The translations under genes and the position numbers were made by a program. The notes beneath the pieces were generated by a model, which saw only the letters and a program-made list of their open reading frames with translations, ran no database searches and was not told the DNA's origin. 64,000 bases of DNA, taken from assembly GCA_002786025.1 (NCBI GenBank), contig NHNW01000001.1, positions 1,364,001-1,428,000 of the forward strand. The letters run 5' to 3'. This document shows positions 34,193 through 45,058 of this stretch, piece by piece. The stretch comes from Zasmidium citrigriseum (taxonomy: Eukaryota; Ascomycota; Dothideomycetes; Mycosphaerellales; Mycosphaerellaceae). Within the stretch, counting starts at the first letter, position 1; each line of letters opens with the position of its first letter.

Positions 34193-35948
34193 TCAATCGA
34201 CCAGGATCTTGCTCTCTAGCTCGCCAAAGTGCTCAAAGAAGCTGTCGAAAAGATTCACGCCATGCTCGACATCGTGGGCGCCACCTGTCTCACGAATAGA
34301 ATGCATGGCCAGTTGTGGGTTGCCTACATCGATCGTCCTTGCTCCCATGGCGGCACTGAGCATGGGTCCAATAGTGCTTCCACAGCGGGAGTCATTTCGT
34401 ACGACGAAGAGCTGCAGTGGCACGCCACCATCCTTGCTCTTCGATTCTGGCAGCTGCCAGGTGGTGGGCTTGGCTCGCTTTGCACATTCTTGTAGCAGAA
34501 CGATACCGGGCGAGTTAGTGGCGTAGCGAACATTGGCGTTGATCTTGATCACAGTACCCTCATTCATATGCGGCTTGTGCTCGGGCTCGTACTTTCCGTT
34601 GTAGTTGGGGTTCACGGAATGCGCCATGTCAGCACTGACGAGGAAGCTGGTCGAAAGAGTCTGTTCGTAAGCGGTGCTGTTGTCCACAGAGTCGCCATTG
34701 ACCTTGTCGTAGCTCTTTTCGCTGTCTGTTGTTGAAGAAGGCAGGCATGAAAGCCGTCGGATCACAGCTGGAAGCATGTTGCTGTCGGCTCCCTGTGCTG
34801 ATTGGGAGCCGATTTCTTCATGATCGAAGCAGGCGATGAGACGGATGGTAGGATCGCCCTTGAGTGCTGATGGTTCGGCGACAGACTGGATCAGACCTTC
34901 GACCGCGCAATAGGTCATGCCCAGGTTGTCCAAGCGAGCACTGTAGATAAATTCGTCGTTGAGACCGCCAATGCATGAGGGCTGGGTGTCGTATAGCACC
35001 ATCTCGAAGTCCAACACATCATCAACGCTACAGCCGGCCTGCTCTGCGATGAGATCGATCACATGTGGGTGATGTCTCTGTGTTGACACCTTCAGCGGCT
35101 CGAATCCAGCGGCCTTCTCTTTCTCCGTCTCCTCTTTCTTCACCTCATCTGCCGTCTTGCCCTGGCGATTCAGCTCTGCAGATACCAAGCCAGCAATGGG
35201 GAACAGCTGATTCTCCTTATTGAACTCAAACGGCTCGTATCCTCCAAAGTGCACTGCCAGGTTGGGAATCCTGCATATGGGTTTGTTTATCCGGATCAAC
35301 TTCTGCTCGATAGTGCCGTCCTTGCTCTTGACCATTGCTCTTCCTGCTGCGCCCAGATCTCGGTCGAACCATGAATGCCACATGCCGCCGCCATAGGTCT
35401 CTACGCCGATCTGAAGGAAACCGTCCGCGGATCGTTTTGAAACGGGCTTGATTCGAAGGCATGGCGAGTCGGTATGGGCTCCCACCATACCGATTGGGTT
35501 ACCTGGCTTCCAGGCAGTGCCGATGGCAAAAGCCACGATGGTGCTGGCATTTCGGGTGAGGTAGTATTTACCGCCGGGTTGGAGGGTGGAGTTCCATGAG
35601 TCTCGTTCCTGGGCAAGATAGAGTCAGGAAATCGAAGCTCCATCGCCTAGATTGCCCCATCTCTCACCTTGATGGGTTTGAACCCTGCCTTCTCTAACCG
35701 GAGCTTCGCTGATCGCACGGCATGGAAAGCTGCACAGCACCTTTAGCCACTGCAACACATGGCATCATGACACGGTAGTACATACGAGTAGGCGATGCAT
35801 TGAGGAAGTCCACGAAGTCCTGGGGACGTTTGGAGGCGGCCTTGCTAGCCATGGCGGCGAATCGTCTCGTGTTGATCAAGGAGTAGGCGATGCGATAGGA
35901 GGAGGCACTCGGTCTCGAGATGGCGCAGACGAGCGATTTGGCGAACAT
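34193..35948 (-). CDS. APE4: Aspartyl aminopeptidase, peptidase family M18
   Basis: Three exons: 35948-35786, 35729-35668 and 35608-34193, giving 546 residues. Splicing yields the family start FVDFLNASPTPFHAV and ERDSWNSTLQPGGKYYLTRN. Dinuclear zinc ligands are visible in GAHTDSPCLR, the CFDHEEIGS segment and the C-terminal MHSIRETGGAHDV. M18 enzymes remove N-terminal Asp or Glu and form dodecameric tetrahedra in the cytosol or vacuole. The first 32 residues before MASKAAS are rich in Arg, Ser and Ala with no acidic residue and could be a mitochondrial presequence; an in-frame ATG at 35852 would give a cytosolic form. Both introns are canonical. Confidence 0.94.
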
Positions 35949-36120
35949 TCAAAGGGTTCAAGTTGTCTGGTCACACGAGCTGCTGGCTGGATGTGTCTTC
36001 GCCTATCGCCGGCTCTTGGACCTTTCGGCGATCCTTGCTCCCTCCACGCCCCACCACATCGCGCACGCGTGAGTGAATGTCTCCTACCCCAATACATACA
36101 TATATACACATGTTGCCATC

Positions 36121-36570
36121 ATGTTCCGTCGAGTAGCGTCCTTCTTCCGAGCAGAAGAGCTCAAAAACACCGGCTCACTCGCTCGCGACTTACTGGCCTC
36201 CGAACGGACATTCCTCGCTTGGGCCCGGACCGGACTTGGATTCATCGCCCTCGGAGTAGCATTAGAGAAGGTCGAAGCCTTCGCCGCCATCTCACCAACA
36301 CTTTTGCATCTGGAGAATAGCCGGACGAAGCTTGCAGCAGGTATATTGGTCGGGAGTGGGAGTCTTTGTGTCCTCCATGGCACTCAGAGATACTTCAGCA
36401 CCATGAACGCTCTGCAGCGAGGAGTCTTCAGGCCGAATGCAGCCGGCGTAACAGTCTATGCTGCTGCATGTGTTACCATAGCGATGGCGGGCTCCCTTCT
36501 GGTTATGGAAAACGATGGCGGGAGGCACGGAAATCACGAAGAGGAAAAGACCGGTACGAAGACCACTTGA
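36121..36570 (+). CDS. DUF202-domain small membrane protein
   Basis: A frame open from 36073; the ATG at 36121 (MFRRVASFF) best fits the family, giving 149 residues. The segment LLASERTFLAWARTGLGFIALGVAL is the DUF202 signature. Two further hydrophobic segments follow, making three in all, and the tail is hydrophilic and rich in Glu and Lys. Related proteins include the bacterial YidH group and the membrane domain of the yeast vacuolar transporter chaperone Vtc1. It lacks an SPX domain. Probably a fungal inner-membrane or vacuolar protein of unknown role. It is divergent from the M18 gene with about 170 bp between start codons. Confidence 0.82.
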   Translation: MFRRVASFFRAEELKNTGSLARDLLASERTFLAWARTGLGFIALGVALEKVEAFAAISPTLLHLENSRTKLAAGILVGSGSLCVLHGTQRYFSTMNALQRGVFRPNAAGVTVYAAACVTIAMAGSLLVMENDGGRHGNHEEEKTGTKTT

Positions 36571-36708
36571 GCATGGATTTGGATCACAACGATACGACAG
36601 CAACGATAGAACTCTGAACTGGCCCAGTCGCAGCTCAGATGCCTTGAAGAAATACAGCATAGACGGCGCATCAGCAATCTTCGACTCGAGATCTATGTAC
36701 CAGCGATT

Positions 36709-37431
36709 CTACATCTCCTGGCCCTTTGGCACCTTCTCATACGCAGCCTTGATCTCCTTCTGGCCGGCCACATGATCCAACCACTTCTTGACATTCGGAT
36801 ACTTGTCCAAGCTCAGACCAGCAAAGCCATGCTGATAGACCCAGGGATAGAACTGCAGGTCGACAGCCGAGATATTAGATCCAGGCAAGATGTAGCTTCC
36901 GCCATGGCTCTTGATTTGACCATCCAGAACGCCAAAGCAGCGATATGCTTGCTCCTCATACCGCTTCAAAGCGTCGTCGTTCTTGGTGGCGTGGTAGTGG
37001 CGGAACCAATTGACCTGGCCTGGGAAGCATCAGCAAAGTTCGGCATCGACACCATCGAAAGCTCACTCACCCATCATTGGTCCCAACGTCGTCAACAGGA
37101 AATACTCCCACTTCTCGAAATCCACGATACTCTGCTCATCATTGCCTCTCGGACCCAGCTTGTTTCCCTTGTCATACACCCTCCGGATGTAATTCATCAC
37201 AGCCCCGGATTCCCAGCTCACAACGCCAGTATTGGGATCCTCCAAAGCCGGAACCCGTCCATTCTGGTTGATCTTGAGAAACACCGGGCCTTTGACACCA
37301 TTCGGAGCATCTCCAAACTGCCAGAGTTTGACCTCATACGGAAGCTGGAGATACTCCAACGCCGCGGCGATTTTGTACGGATTCGGGCCCGTGCCGTGGG
37401 CGTGAAGGATCAAAGGCTTGGAAGCAGACAT
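36709..37431 (-). CDS. Glutathione S-transferase, Ure2/GTT-like
   Basis: Two exons, 37431-37071 and 37019-36709, joined by a 51-bp intron (GTGAGT...CCCAG) to give 223 residues. The thioredoxin-like N-domain begins LILHAHGTGPNPYKIAAAL. QNGRVPALEDP carries the cis-proline loop, and WESGAVMNYI holds the glutathione-binding Glu-Ser. The helical C-domain includes NISAVDLQFYPWV, the conserved N-capping motif and Asp. The YG-type pattern matches fungal Ure2-like GSTs that conjugate or reduce xenobiotics and peroxides. Start chosen at MSASKP; frames further upstream are not GST-like. Confidence 0.92.
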
Positions 37432-37816
37432 GTTGACTGTGAGATGTTGATGAGTGTGCGGTTGACAGTCAGAGTCAAAGTTGAAACTCCCAATGCCCCA
37501 ATATTTGGGGCAAATGGCGTCACCTCTGGAGCTTTCCATATAGCCGGGGCAGAGCTACTGCAGGGCACTTCTGTAGCTATGCGGACCCACATGGCCTGGA
37601 TAGCCTATTGCTTACTGGCTTCACTTCTTTACAAGAAGGTCTCTGGGCTTTGCGGGAACACGTGGTGGCTTCTTCTTAATTGTGTCTTGGACGTTGCTGG
37701 CCTTCTCTCTCGGGTCCTTGGCGAGACCTTCGATGACGATTTGTGGCGCCCGGTAAGCCGACATGTTGGACATCATCTTGAACTCGTCGACGGGGAATCA
37801 GGTCATCAATGTCCAT
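37432..37816. other. Intergenic region between GST promoter and HET gene 3' end
   Basis: No gene or recognisable element seen. Confidence 0.5.
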
Positions 37817-39298
37817 TTAGGGGTTCCAGTCTTGGTCCTGCCATCTGGGCTGAGCATGAAGATGACCGCATTCTTCGATCACGAGCATGAGGCCATCTTT
37901 TGCGAGCTGTTGCAAAGCCAGCTTCATGTCCGATGAGCTGAGCATCCAAAGGTCGGAACAGAGACGGCAGCTTGGACAAGTTGAAGTAGCTTCATGACGA
38001 GGTGGGAAACATGGACTCAAAACCGTCACGTTGGTCAGACGAAGCTGAGTGCCGGACACATTCCCGTACAGTCTCGCCCGCTCCTCAGCAAAGCAACGTT
38101 CGACAGCTTCTTGTTGCTCCGGAAAGGTGCAAGTCAGATCGACTCTCCAGTCTGGTACCCACGACGGCAGCTTGTCAGATGCACCGAGTCGCCTGGTGGT
38201 TGCACTAGCAAGTAAAGCTGGGACATTCTCCGGTCGACATTCGACTTCCGCAGTGGCCATATTGACATACAGATCCCTGACCGGCTGCCTGTAATCGACT
38301 TTCAATCGTTTCTTCAGCTCGTCTGCATCTTGACGAATGGCATTGATATCCAGAAAAGCATAGATACGATCGTGTGGAACTGAGCACTGAGCACCGCTAT
38401 ACCGGTGCAAGTGGTCCAAGAGATCGGTCATGGGCTTGTCGACTTCTTGGATGGCGCCTGCATGTGCTAGCAGACCCGAGGCTTTCAAGCTGCCGTAAAG
38501 CTTCTCCGAGTCCATCAAGCCGTAACGACCGGAGAGGAAATATCGCTGTCCGGCTGGCGCGAGCGTGTACTCCTGGATGACCCACCGACGCTCGAACCAA
38601 CTGCTACACAACAGTAGCTCCAGCATGGACTTGGACCGAAAGTCTGGATGATCCCAGCCCGGTGACTCGCCCAGCCAAATGATGAGCTTCTCGCAGCGAA
38701 GATAAATCCCGCCCATCTTGCTCACTTGATTGGACCTTTCCTCGATGCTCGTTTGGTTGATGCAGATTGCATCTACCCAGATCCGTATCGTCCGCCGAAA
38801 GAGGTAGAGTTCTGATGCCTGCTGGCGGATGAGCGCGAGGGCTTGATGGAGGTGTTTGGTGACTCGGAGGGTTGCACCGTCGCAGATGATGGCATGCGTG
38901 AGGTGACGTCCGTCATCGAAAGTCTGACCCCAGGCGTATGACAAGGCGATGTGGTAATCTGTCACGATAGGAGTCGCTTCCAGTCGACATATCAGAGGAT
39001 CTTGAGGATTCTTTGCTGGCTGGATATGGAGGACTCGAATCTCATCGTGGCCGATCGGCTTATAATGATATTTCGGTCGCGACTGGACTTTGCCGCCGTT
39101 CCCAAGGCATTCGGGGGCCTGACCTCCTTCAAACAGCTGCGCTGGAGTAAGAAGGCTCTGAATATCTTTGAGCCAACGAGGTGGTGGTGAGGTCTCGAGG
39201 TCTCGCTGGGTAGTCTTGATCAGTTCTTGTCCCTGGGCCAAGAACTTCTGGAACGACCCTGTCGCTGGATGTCCGTTCGGGGAGAGAAAATCCAGCAT
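37817..39298 (-). CDS. Heterokaryon-incompatibility (HET) domain protein
   Basis: Intronless, 493 residues. The HET domain starts near residue 95: IRVLHIQPA, then the hallmark ALSYAWG near residue 145, IWVDAICINQTSIEERSNQVSKMGGIYLRC near 200-230, and LLCSSWFERRWVIQEYTLA near 265. These match motifs of fungal HET proteins, whose TIR-like fold triggers cell death when incompatible strains fuse. The C-terminal region, of about 200 residues, has no recognised effector or sensor domain (no WD40, NACHT or ankyrin), so this is a HET-only form. An SCRLC/CPSC-type cysteine cluster lies near the C-terminus. No partner incompatibility gene is evident next to it. Confidence 0.92.
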   Translation of the reverse strand: MLDFLSPNGHPATGSFQKFLAQGQELIKTTQRDLETSPPPRWLKDIQSLLTPAQLFEGGQAPECLGNGGKVQSRPKYHYKPIGHDEIRVLHIQPAKNPQDPLICRLEATPIVTDYHIALSYAWGQTFDDGRHLTHAIICDGATLRVTKHLHQALALIRQQASELYLFRRTIRIWVDAICINQTSIEERSNQVSKMGGIYLRCEKLIIWLGESPGWDHPDFRSKSMLELLLCSSWFERRWVIQEYTLAPAGQRYFLSGRYGLMDSEKLYGSLKASGLLAHAGAIQEVDKPMTDLLDHLHRYSGAQCSVPHDRIYAFLDINAIRQDADELKKRLKVDYRQPVRDLYVNMATAEVECRPENVPALLASATTRRLGASDKLPSWVPDWRVDLTCTFPEQQEAVERCFAEERARLYGNVSGTQLRLTNVTVLSPCFPPRHEATSTCPSCRLCSDLWMLSSSDMKLALQQLAKDGLMLVIEECGHLHAQPRWQDQDWNP

Positions 39299-39727
39299 CT
39301 TGTATTAGTAACGCTCGAGGGCGCTGTGAGGACCATCGAAACTTTTCTTCAGTCGGGCGACGCTCTGTACGCTCTTTCCCAAGTGCAGAAGATGGTGCAA
39401 AACGAATGCCCCTTGACGGATCGACTATGCTTTGGAGACCCTTTCGAAGTCCGAGCATCGAGCAGAGCCCTGCTACTAAAGCTTCAACCATTGAGTATAA
39501 GGCGGCGGAGTATAGGACTGTCGATGAGGCTGAGCCAAGGTGTGGAAAGCACAGTGTGACTTGACAGGCTGGAAGCTGGAGCTCATATGCAGCCACAGCC
39601 TATATTTAGTCTCCCTTAGCGTGTGTCACAAGACGCCTCTGTGTAACTTTCGAGGCTTAGGAGGAATGTTACAATCAACGTACTTCACCTGATTCTTTTG
39701 CCTACACCACTATCAATCATCAATGCA
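39299..39727. other. Intergenic region between HET promoter and fungalysin 3' end
   Basis: Promoter of the HET gene and downstream flank of the metalloprotease gene. No feature recognised. Confidence 0.5.
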
Positions 39728-41743
39728 TCAACAGACTCCCGCCGGCACAGTGAAATCGTCAGTATACACCCCACCAACATTCGCCGCATTCTCCCCCAAA
39801 CCCCTCTTCGCAAAAGCCTTCCAAATACTACACCGATTCTTCCCCCCAGTCAAAGCCGTATCAGAATCCACAATCGCATTCCTCGCCTGCACAAAAGTCG
39901 GATTACACGGCTGCAGCGCCAGAGCATCCAAAACAATTTTCATGCCTAGATATCTCCCATCTCGCGGGATACCATTCCGATCTAGCGAAGGCTCGATTCT
40001 GTCCGTGTTGCCGTGGACGTCGATGAGGTTCCATAGCATCTCGTACAGCATCGTACACCAGACGGTGCCGTATTGATGGACGCGGGTCAGGCCGTTGAGG
40101 CTGGAGTATGTGTAGGGGTTGGTTTGCATGTTGGTGCTGTAGACGTAGGCACGGATGCCGACGCCTGGACGGCCGGTGGCGTAGTCGCCGATGGGGTAGT
40201 CTACGGTGCGAGTATCGCGGCCTTTGATGCGTAGAGCCGTGGCGTAGAAGTCGGACCAGCCTTCGCCCATGCCGCCGGATTCGAGGACGTTGAGACAGCG
40301 GGAGTTTGCTGGGCCGCCGGTCATGCGGTTTGTCAGGCCGTGGGTGTATTCGTGGACGACGATGCCGGCTTCGAAGGAGCTGTCGCGGTTTGGGACCGTG
40401 GAGTTGAAGACGTACATTCGCATACGACCCATCTGGCCATCAGGTGGTGTGGCGAAGTTGGCATTGTTCAGGCCTGAGCCGTCCTGGGTGTTGAGTTGGA
40501 CGCTGTCGTTTCCGACGCCTCCGCGGCCGAAGTTTGACGTTTGAAAATTACCGGCTGCCTCGTTGAAGCCGAGTTCGTAGAGGATGTCGCGGTACTTGTT
40601 TGATGTGTAGAAGAGCTGGATTGTGGATGCTTCGATGTATTGCTTCGGTTCCCAGGCTTGGTTGAAGGGAGCGCGGAAGATCAGGAGGCGACTTTCTGGC
40701 CTTGGCTCGTTGAGAAACTCGGCATCACCGTCCGTGTTCGGCTGAGCGATGGCGTTGTTGCCTCGAGTCTCGAAGTACTGTCGGCTTTCATCGCGATGCC
40801 ATCCCAGAGGGCTCGCTCCGCGGTCTTGGGGAAACAGATCGTTCCTTCGGCGATTTTTCAGAGGATCATTGGTTGGCCACGGGCTAAACATCTCTTATCA
40901 GCCTTCTACTCGATTGGCAGGAACAAACGTGGCAACTTACAAGACCTCGTAACTATTGTCGGCAATGTAGTCAGTCACGGCCAGGACCTCATTACCTCCC
41001 TCTGCTTGAAGGTATGTGGTGAGCCAATGGTCATCGAGATCCGTCTCAATCCTCCACGCAGGAGCGAGTGATCCCTCGGGTGTACGATAGTAGACCAGCT
41101 GGCCATCAGGCGGCGTCACAACATTCGAAAGACCTTGAACTGTGAACGAGGTCTGACTCTCTTCGACAACATTGCCTTCTGAAGGAGTGATTGGGAGAGC
41201 GAGGACATCGGCGACAGTCTCTAAAGCTGGCTTTGGATTGATCAACGCAGCAGCAGCTGGTGCGGCATCTGGCAATGGTCCAGTGTAGAAAGAGTCTCCG
41301 TATGAGAAGATACTGCCATCCGGGTTGACCTGTTCAGTTCTTGTCAGTCGACGTTGACTTGTAAGTTAAGCGCAACTTACGTTCACGTTGAAGTCGGCGT
41401 CATCGATGTCGAAACCAAACAGCGTCTGCTTGAAGTAGACATGTCCAATCCCATTGCCGGAGACATAGTTGTCACCAGCACGACGGAACTCAGCATCTGG
41501 ATGCACCCTCCTCAAGTGTGCTTCGGCCGCTTGAATATAATCGCCAGACGAAGAAGAGGTGCGAAGTATAGAGACGTCTCCAGACTCCGCAACGTATGTG
41601 GATCGTTGCCGTGGACGAAAGCGGTCGATTGTCCCGGTCAACTGACGTGCATGTAGGTGATGCTCCGAGCTTCTCGCATGTGGATGTGCACCGACGGCGA
41701 GTACGAGGCTGGAAAGGGCCGCAGCCTGAATTGCCCGAACCAT
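39728..41743 (-). CDS. Secreted metalloprotease, fungalysin family (M36)
   Basis: Three exons: 41743-41381, 41329-40941 and 40883-39728, giving 635 residues. The N-terminus is a signal peptide (about [21 protein letters not shown]). A fungalysin propeptide follows (ISAAE-type region, [23 protein letters not shown]). The mature enzyme begins near the third exon. Catalytic zinc ligands are in [10 protein letters not shown], with the downstream Glu in GMGEGWSDF. Length and order match fungal extracellular elastinolytic metalloproteases, which digest host or substrate proteins and are autoprocessed. The second acceptor (TTTAG, 40885-40884) gives the expected PWPTNDP sequence. Confidence 0.95.
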
Positions 41744-42278
41744 TGTGAATGAACCTTGAGGCTGACCTTGATGGACTTACCATCGTCTGCCTGTTCTATC
41801 ACACTTCTTATACTGCTGTGCCTCCACTTCAGTATCACTCGACCCCATCTTGAATGCAACACAAGGCGGCATGCGACTGCGTTGTGCTTGGCCTGTCCAT
41901 GGCAAGACGCTTACACAGCTGCTGCATATGTGCCCTCCCTTCGCTTTTTGGCAACTCCCAACTCGACAGCTTTTGTGATTCGACACAAAGCTTGCACTGC
42001 GTGGCAAAACGTGCCGTGTACGTGATAAGGTCGTGTGCCGTTTCTTGGAATCAATAGAATTGGTTGATTGACCTGCCTATTCGGCACTTGGACCTGTGTT
42101 CTAGTACGGATCCGGCAGGTAGAGAAGGCTTGGACTGACTTGGCAATATCGAGCTTTCGAGTGACACATGACAGTCGTTGGGTCTTGCGGTCAGATAGAG
42201 TGTGTAATCGGAATCTTCGCAGTAGCAGTCGGGCGAGCATGTCCAAAGGGTGCTTTCCGAAGCCGGGCCCCATTTGCT
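41744..42278. other. Intergenic region upstream of fungalysin
   Basis: Promoter of the fungalysin gene and the 3' flank of the F-box-like gene. Small overlapping frames only; nothing recognised. Confidence 0.5.
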
Positions 42279-43310
42279 TCAACATTCAAAATGATGCTTA
42301 TCATGGGACAGAAACGAGCCATTCCAACCGCAAATTTCCATGCACACTTCATCCGGTTGCTCGTGGTTATCCGTAGTATCGGGCACCTTTCGAATGGATT
42401 CCGCCTCGAACTTCTTGGCCTTGATGTTGCGCTCTAAAGCACGTATCTGCCCCCCACATGTGGCATTTTCCAACACCTTGCGCAGCGCAAAGAGCTCGAC
42501 ATCCATTTGGAGCGCCCTGAGATGACAAAGCCTTTTGTGTCGAAGACATATGGTACACTTGTCAAACGGTAAGTGAAAGTTCCTCAACCCGGGAACACTG
42601 GCAAGCATTTCGAACATGCCGTCTTCAGCCAAATCCTCCGACCTCGCAAAGAGCCCAGTGGCAGCGCACCCGTTCGCAGGCAGGTCTTGGTTGCGTCCCC
42701 ACCTTTCGAATGCATGGTATTGGATTGTGATACAGTGAATGTCCACTTTAGAGCGGTTCGCTTCGGCTACCAGACAGAGTAAGGTCAGATCTGGCATTTT
42801 CCAGATCCGCAGGCGTGGCAGTATTGTTTCCGGAATGTAAGAAAACAGATTGGACCGGATAGGTTTGCGCGGGATCTCATCGGGGTATGCCATATGAAGG
42901 ATGTCCCGGGAGCAGCCGACTTTGAACACGCTGGATCTTATCCAGGCTTGTTGTGCTTCGGCGTAGAAGGCTTTGGAAACGATTAGGCTGTTGAGTTGGA
43001 CCGTGGAGTGGTTTTCCTCTCCAAAGCCTGGCGCCATGAATAGAGGCGTGCGTACGGCGACTTCGTTGCCAGCGCATGCTATGTCGAGAATTTTGGCACG
43101 AATCTCTTCGGGAAGCCGCCAGAGTAGAGAGGGCTTGTTCCGGGCCGGAGCATCAGCAGTGGTCATGGTCGAAGCATTTTCCCCAAGTATGCGTCTGTCG
43201 AACGTGTCGTGTCTCGCCCATGCGATGGCGGTTGCGATGGGGGCCACGTTGTTGCTCGGTGTCGCCATCTTGACGATGTCATTAGAGTTCCTGAGGAGTT
43301 TTGTTGCCAA
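42279..43310 (-). CDS. Second F-box-like protein with C-x2-C-x6-C motif
   Basis: Intronless, 343 residues. The N-terminal LLWRLPEEIRAKILDIAC is an F-box-like motif. A C-terminal block, HLPFDKCTICLRHKRLC then LRALQMDVELFALRKVL, repeats the C-x2-C-x6-C plus helix arrangement of the gene at 30512-31519. Spacing between the two blocks is also similar, so these are diverged paralogues, about 11 kb apart on the same strand. A variable middle region contains TPLFMAPGFGEENHST, equivalent to TPLQCFLRPQESHSER in the other copy. Function unknown; substrate adaptor of a ubiquitin ligase is one option. An internal ATG (MATPSNN) is an alternative start. Confidence 0.72.
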   Translation of the reverse strand: MATKLLRNSNDIVKMATPSNNVAPIATAIAWARHDTFDRRILGENASTMTTADAPARNKPSLLWRLPEEIRAKILDIACAGNEVAVRTPLFMAPGFGEENHSTVQLNSLIVSKAFYAEAQQAWIRSSVFKVGCSRDILHMAYPDEIPRKPIRSNLFSYIPETILPRLRIWKMPDLTLLCLVAEANRSKVDIHCITIQYHAFERWGRNQDLPANGCAATGLFARSEDLAEDGMFEMLASVPGLRNFHLPFDKCTICLRHKRLCHLRALQMDVELFALRKVLENATCGGQIRALERNIKAKKFEAESIRKVPDTTDNHEQPDEVCMEICGWNGSFLSHDKHHFEC

Positions 43311-43460
43311 ACAGTGGAGCAGCAGTCAAGGAGCGAAAGGACATAAGAGCTGCGGTTGTAACGGAAAAGGGAAGTGGGTAATGGTGGGATGAGTAGAGCA
43401 ATAAAGGGCCGGCTGCGATTGGGCGATTTCCCCGTCGCCACCATTCTTATCCTTTCCCTC

Positions 43461-44204
43461 TCACGGACTCAACCTCTCGATCTTCCACTCTCCATCTTTA
43501 TTCATCGTGTACCGGAATCGATCGTGTAATCTGGAAGGACGGCCTTGCCAAAACTCGACCATCTCTGGCTTCACTCGAATCCCACCCCAGAATTCTGGGA
43601 CGGGGATCTTCTCTTGGCCTTCGAATTTTTGCTCGACATCTCTGACTCTTTGCTCCAGCTCGGCTCGATCTTTGAGGACTTGAGATTGCTGGCTCGCCCA
43701 GGCTCCAATCCGACTTCCTCGAATCCGAGTGTCATAGTAGACTTGACTCTCCTCACTGGTCAGCCGCTCGCAAGGACCTTCAACCCGGACTTGGCGTTCC
43801 AGCTCATGCCACCAAAATGTCAGCGCCGCATGAGGATTGGATGCTATGTCGGATGCTTTTCGCGAGGTGCCCCAGTTGCTGTAGATGACGAAGCCGCGGT
43901 CGTCCATTTCTTTCAGGTAGACCATTCGCGCAGAGACTCGACCAGAGGGAAGTTCGGCAGTGGAGAACGTGACTGTCTCTGGCTGGTGGACTTTCTCTTC
44001 ATTGGCATGTTTGAACCAGATGTCGAATTGCGTGAATGGATTGCGGTCTAGTTGACTTTCGTCTAACGAGCCTTTGGTGTATTGCTGGGCTTGAAGGGAG
44101 TCATTGGTGCCGCCAGGAGCGAAGATCTTGTGAGTCGACATGGTCCTGATGGTCTTTCCAGTTGCGAGTGGGATGCCGTGTGAGATTCTGAGCGTACGGA
44201 GCAT
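43461..44204 (-). CDS. PDX3: Pyridoxamine 5'-phosphate oxidase
   Basis: Single exon, 247 residues. FMN enzyme making pyridoxal 5'-phosphate, the last step of vitamin B6 salvage. Family motifs: NPFTQFDIWFKHANEEKV, RVSARMVYLKEMDDRGFVIYSN, SRKASDIASNPHAALTFWW, and the C-terminal VPEFWGGIRVKPEMVEFWQGRPSRLHDR ending in ERLSP. All cofactor and substrate regions are present. The first 21 residues before MSTHK are Arg/Thr-rich and may be a mitochondrial or leader extension; the ATG at 44141 is an alternative start. It is divergent from POP4 with about 170 bp between starts. Confidence 0.95.
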   Translation of the reverse strand: MLRTLRISHGIPLATGKTIRTMSTHKIFAPGGTNDSLQAQQYTKGSLDESQLDRNPFTQFDIWFKHANEEKVHQPETVTFSTAELPSGRVSARMVYLKEMDDRGFVIYSNWGTSRKASDIASNPHAALTFWWHELERQVRVEGPCERLTSEESQVYYDTRIRGSRIGAWASQQSQVLKDRAELEQRVRDVEQKFEGQEKIPVPEFWGGIRVKPEMVEFWQGRPSRLHDRFRYTMNKDGEWKIERLSP

Positions 44205-44377
44205 TTAAAATGTCTTTCTTGCGAATGGCCTGAGGATTGGAAGATGGATCTCGTGGTGATGCACATGAAAGTCGTCTCAATTTCGATGAGTCAGCGTTCA
44301 ACGTCACTTCTTCGATTCACGTACCCGCTCTTTCCTTCCTTCGCACCACATCAGCAATGTGAGGAAGTCAGCACACC

Positions 44378-45058
44378 ATGGCTGATCAGCCAACAGAACA
44401 CATAGCAGAAGAGCTGCTGAGGCGAGCGCACGGAGAAGAACACGCAGAAACCACTTTCCGCGAGAGAGTCAAGCAGCGACCTCTGCGCCTCCGACCTACT
44501 TCGCCAGACCCGACTCTGAACCCTCGCGCTAAACGACAGTACGAGCGCCTGCAGAAAGCAAAAGCGCAGCGCAAGTCGAACAAGCCAAAACCACTGTCGG
44601 CGAAAGAGAAGCGAGCACTCTGCATTTACGAGATCCCAAAAGAGCAGCGCAAATATGCGATTTACGAGCCTTTGCACGGTCTGTGGTGCGGCTACATGCG
44701 CGAGATTCTTGGGATGAAGGATGGAAAGAAGACAGTCAATGCGAATACTGTGGGACCATTCTTGGCTTCGGCGGACTACCATGGCGCTTTGATGCAGGTG
44801 GTGAGGAGCAGATGTGTGAGCAGGGTTGGCTTGCAGGGCATTGTGGTCAAAGATACGAAGTTCACGTTCGAGCTCATCACGAAGAAGAATGAGCTGAAGA
44901 TTGTGCCGAAGGAGCAGACGATTTTCAGGTTTGAGGTGCCTTTTGAGGAGGAAGGGATGAAGCCGTTGGTTTTTGAGATTCATGGGAATCAGTTTGAGGC
45001 GAGAGCGCCGGATCGGGCGAACAAGAAATTCAAGATGCATATTGATGCGGACTTGTGA
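44378..45058 (+). CDS. POP4: RNase P / RNase MRP protein subunit POP4 (Rpp29)
   Basis: Single exon, 226 residues. The basic N-terminal half contains LKARKQ-like and KEKRAL segments that bind RNA. The C-terminal half is the Sm-like UPF0086/Rpp29 barrel: HGLWCGYMREILG, ADYHGALMQVVRSRC, GLQGIVVKDTKFTFELITK, VPKEQTIFRFEVPF, and the last strand FEIHGNQFEARAPDRANKKFK. In the nucleus and nucleolus it helps process tRNA 5' ends and pre-rRNA. Length is usual for fungi. It shares the short divergent promoter with PDX3. Confidence 0.94.
   Translation: MADQPTEHIAEELLRRAHGEEHAETTFRERVKQRPLRLRPTSPDPTLNPRAKRQYERLQKAKAQRKSNKPKPLSAKEKRALCIYEIPKEQRKYAIYEPLHGLWCGYMREILGMKDGKKTVNANTVGPFLASADYHGALMQVVRSRCVSRVGLQGIVVKDTKFTFELITKKNELKIVPKEQTIFRFEVPFEEEGMKPLVFEIHGNQFEARAPDRANKKFKMHIDADL

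Noticed and set aside
36772..37890. 372-codon plus-strand frame
   Set aside because: Antisense to both GST exons and the start of the HET 3' end; its composition is explained by the GST coding strand.
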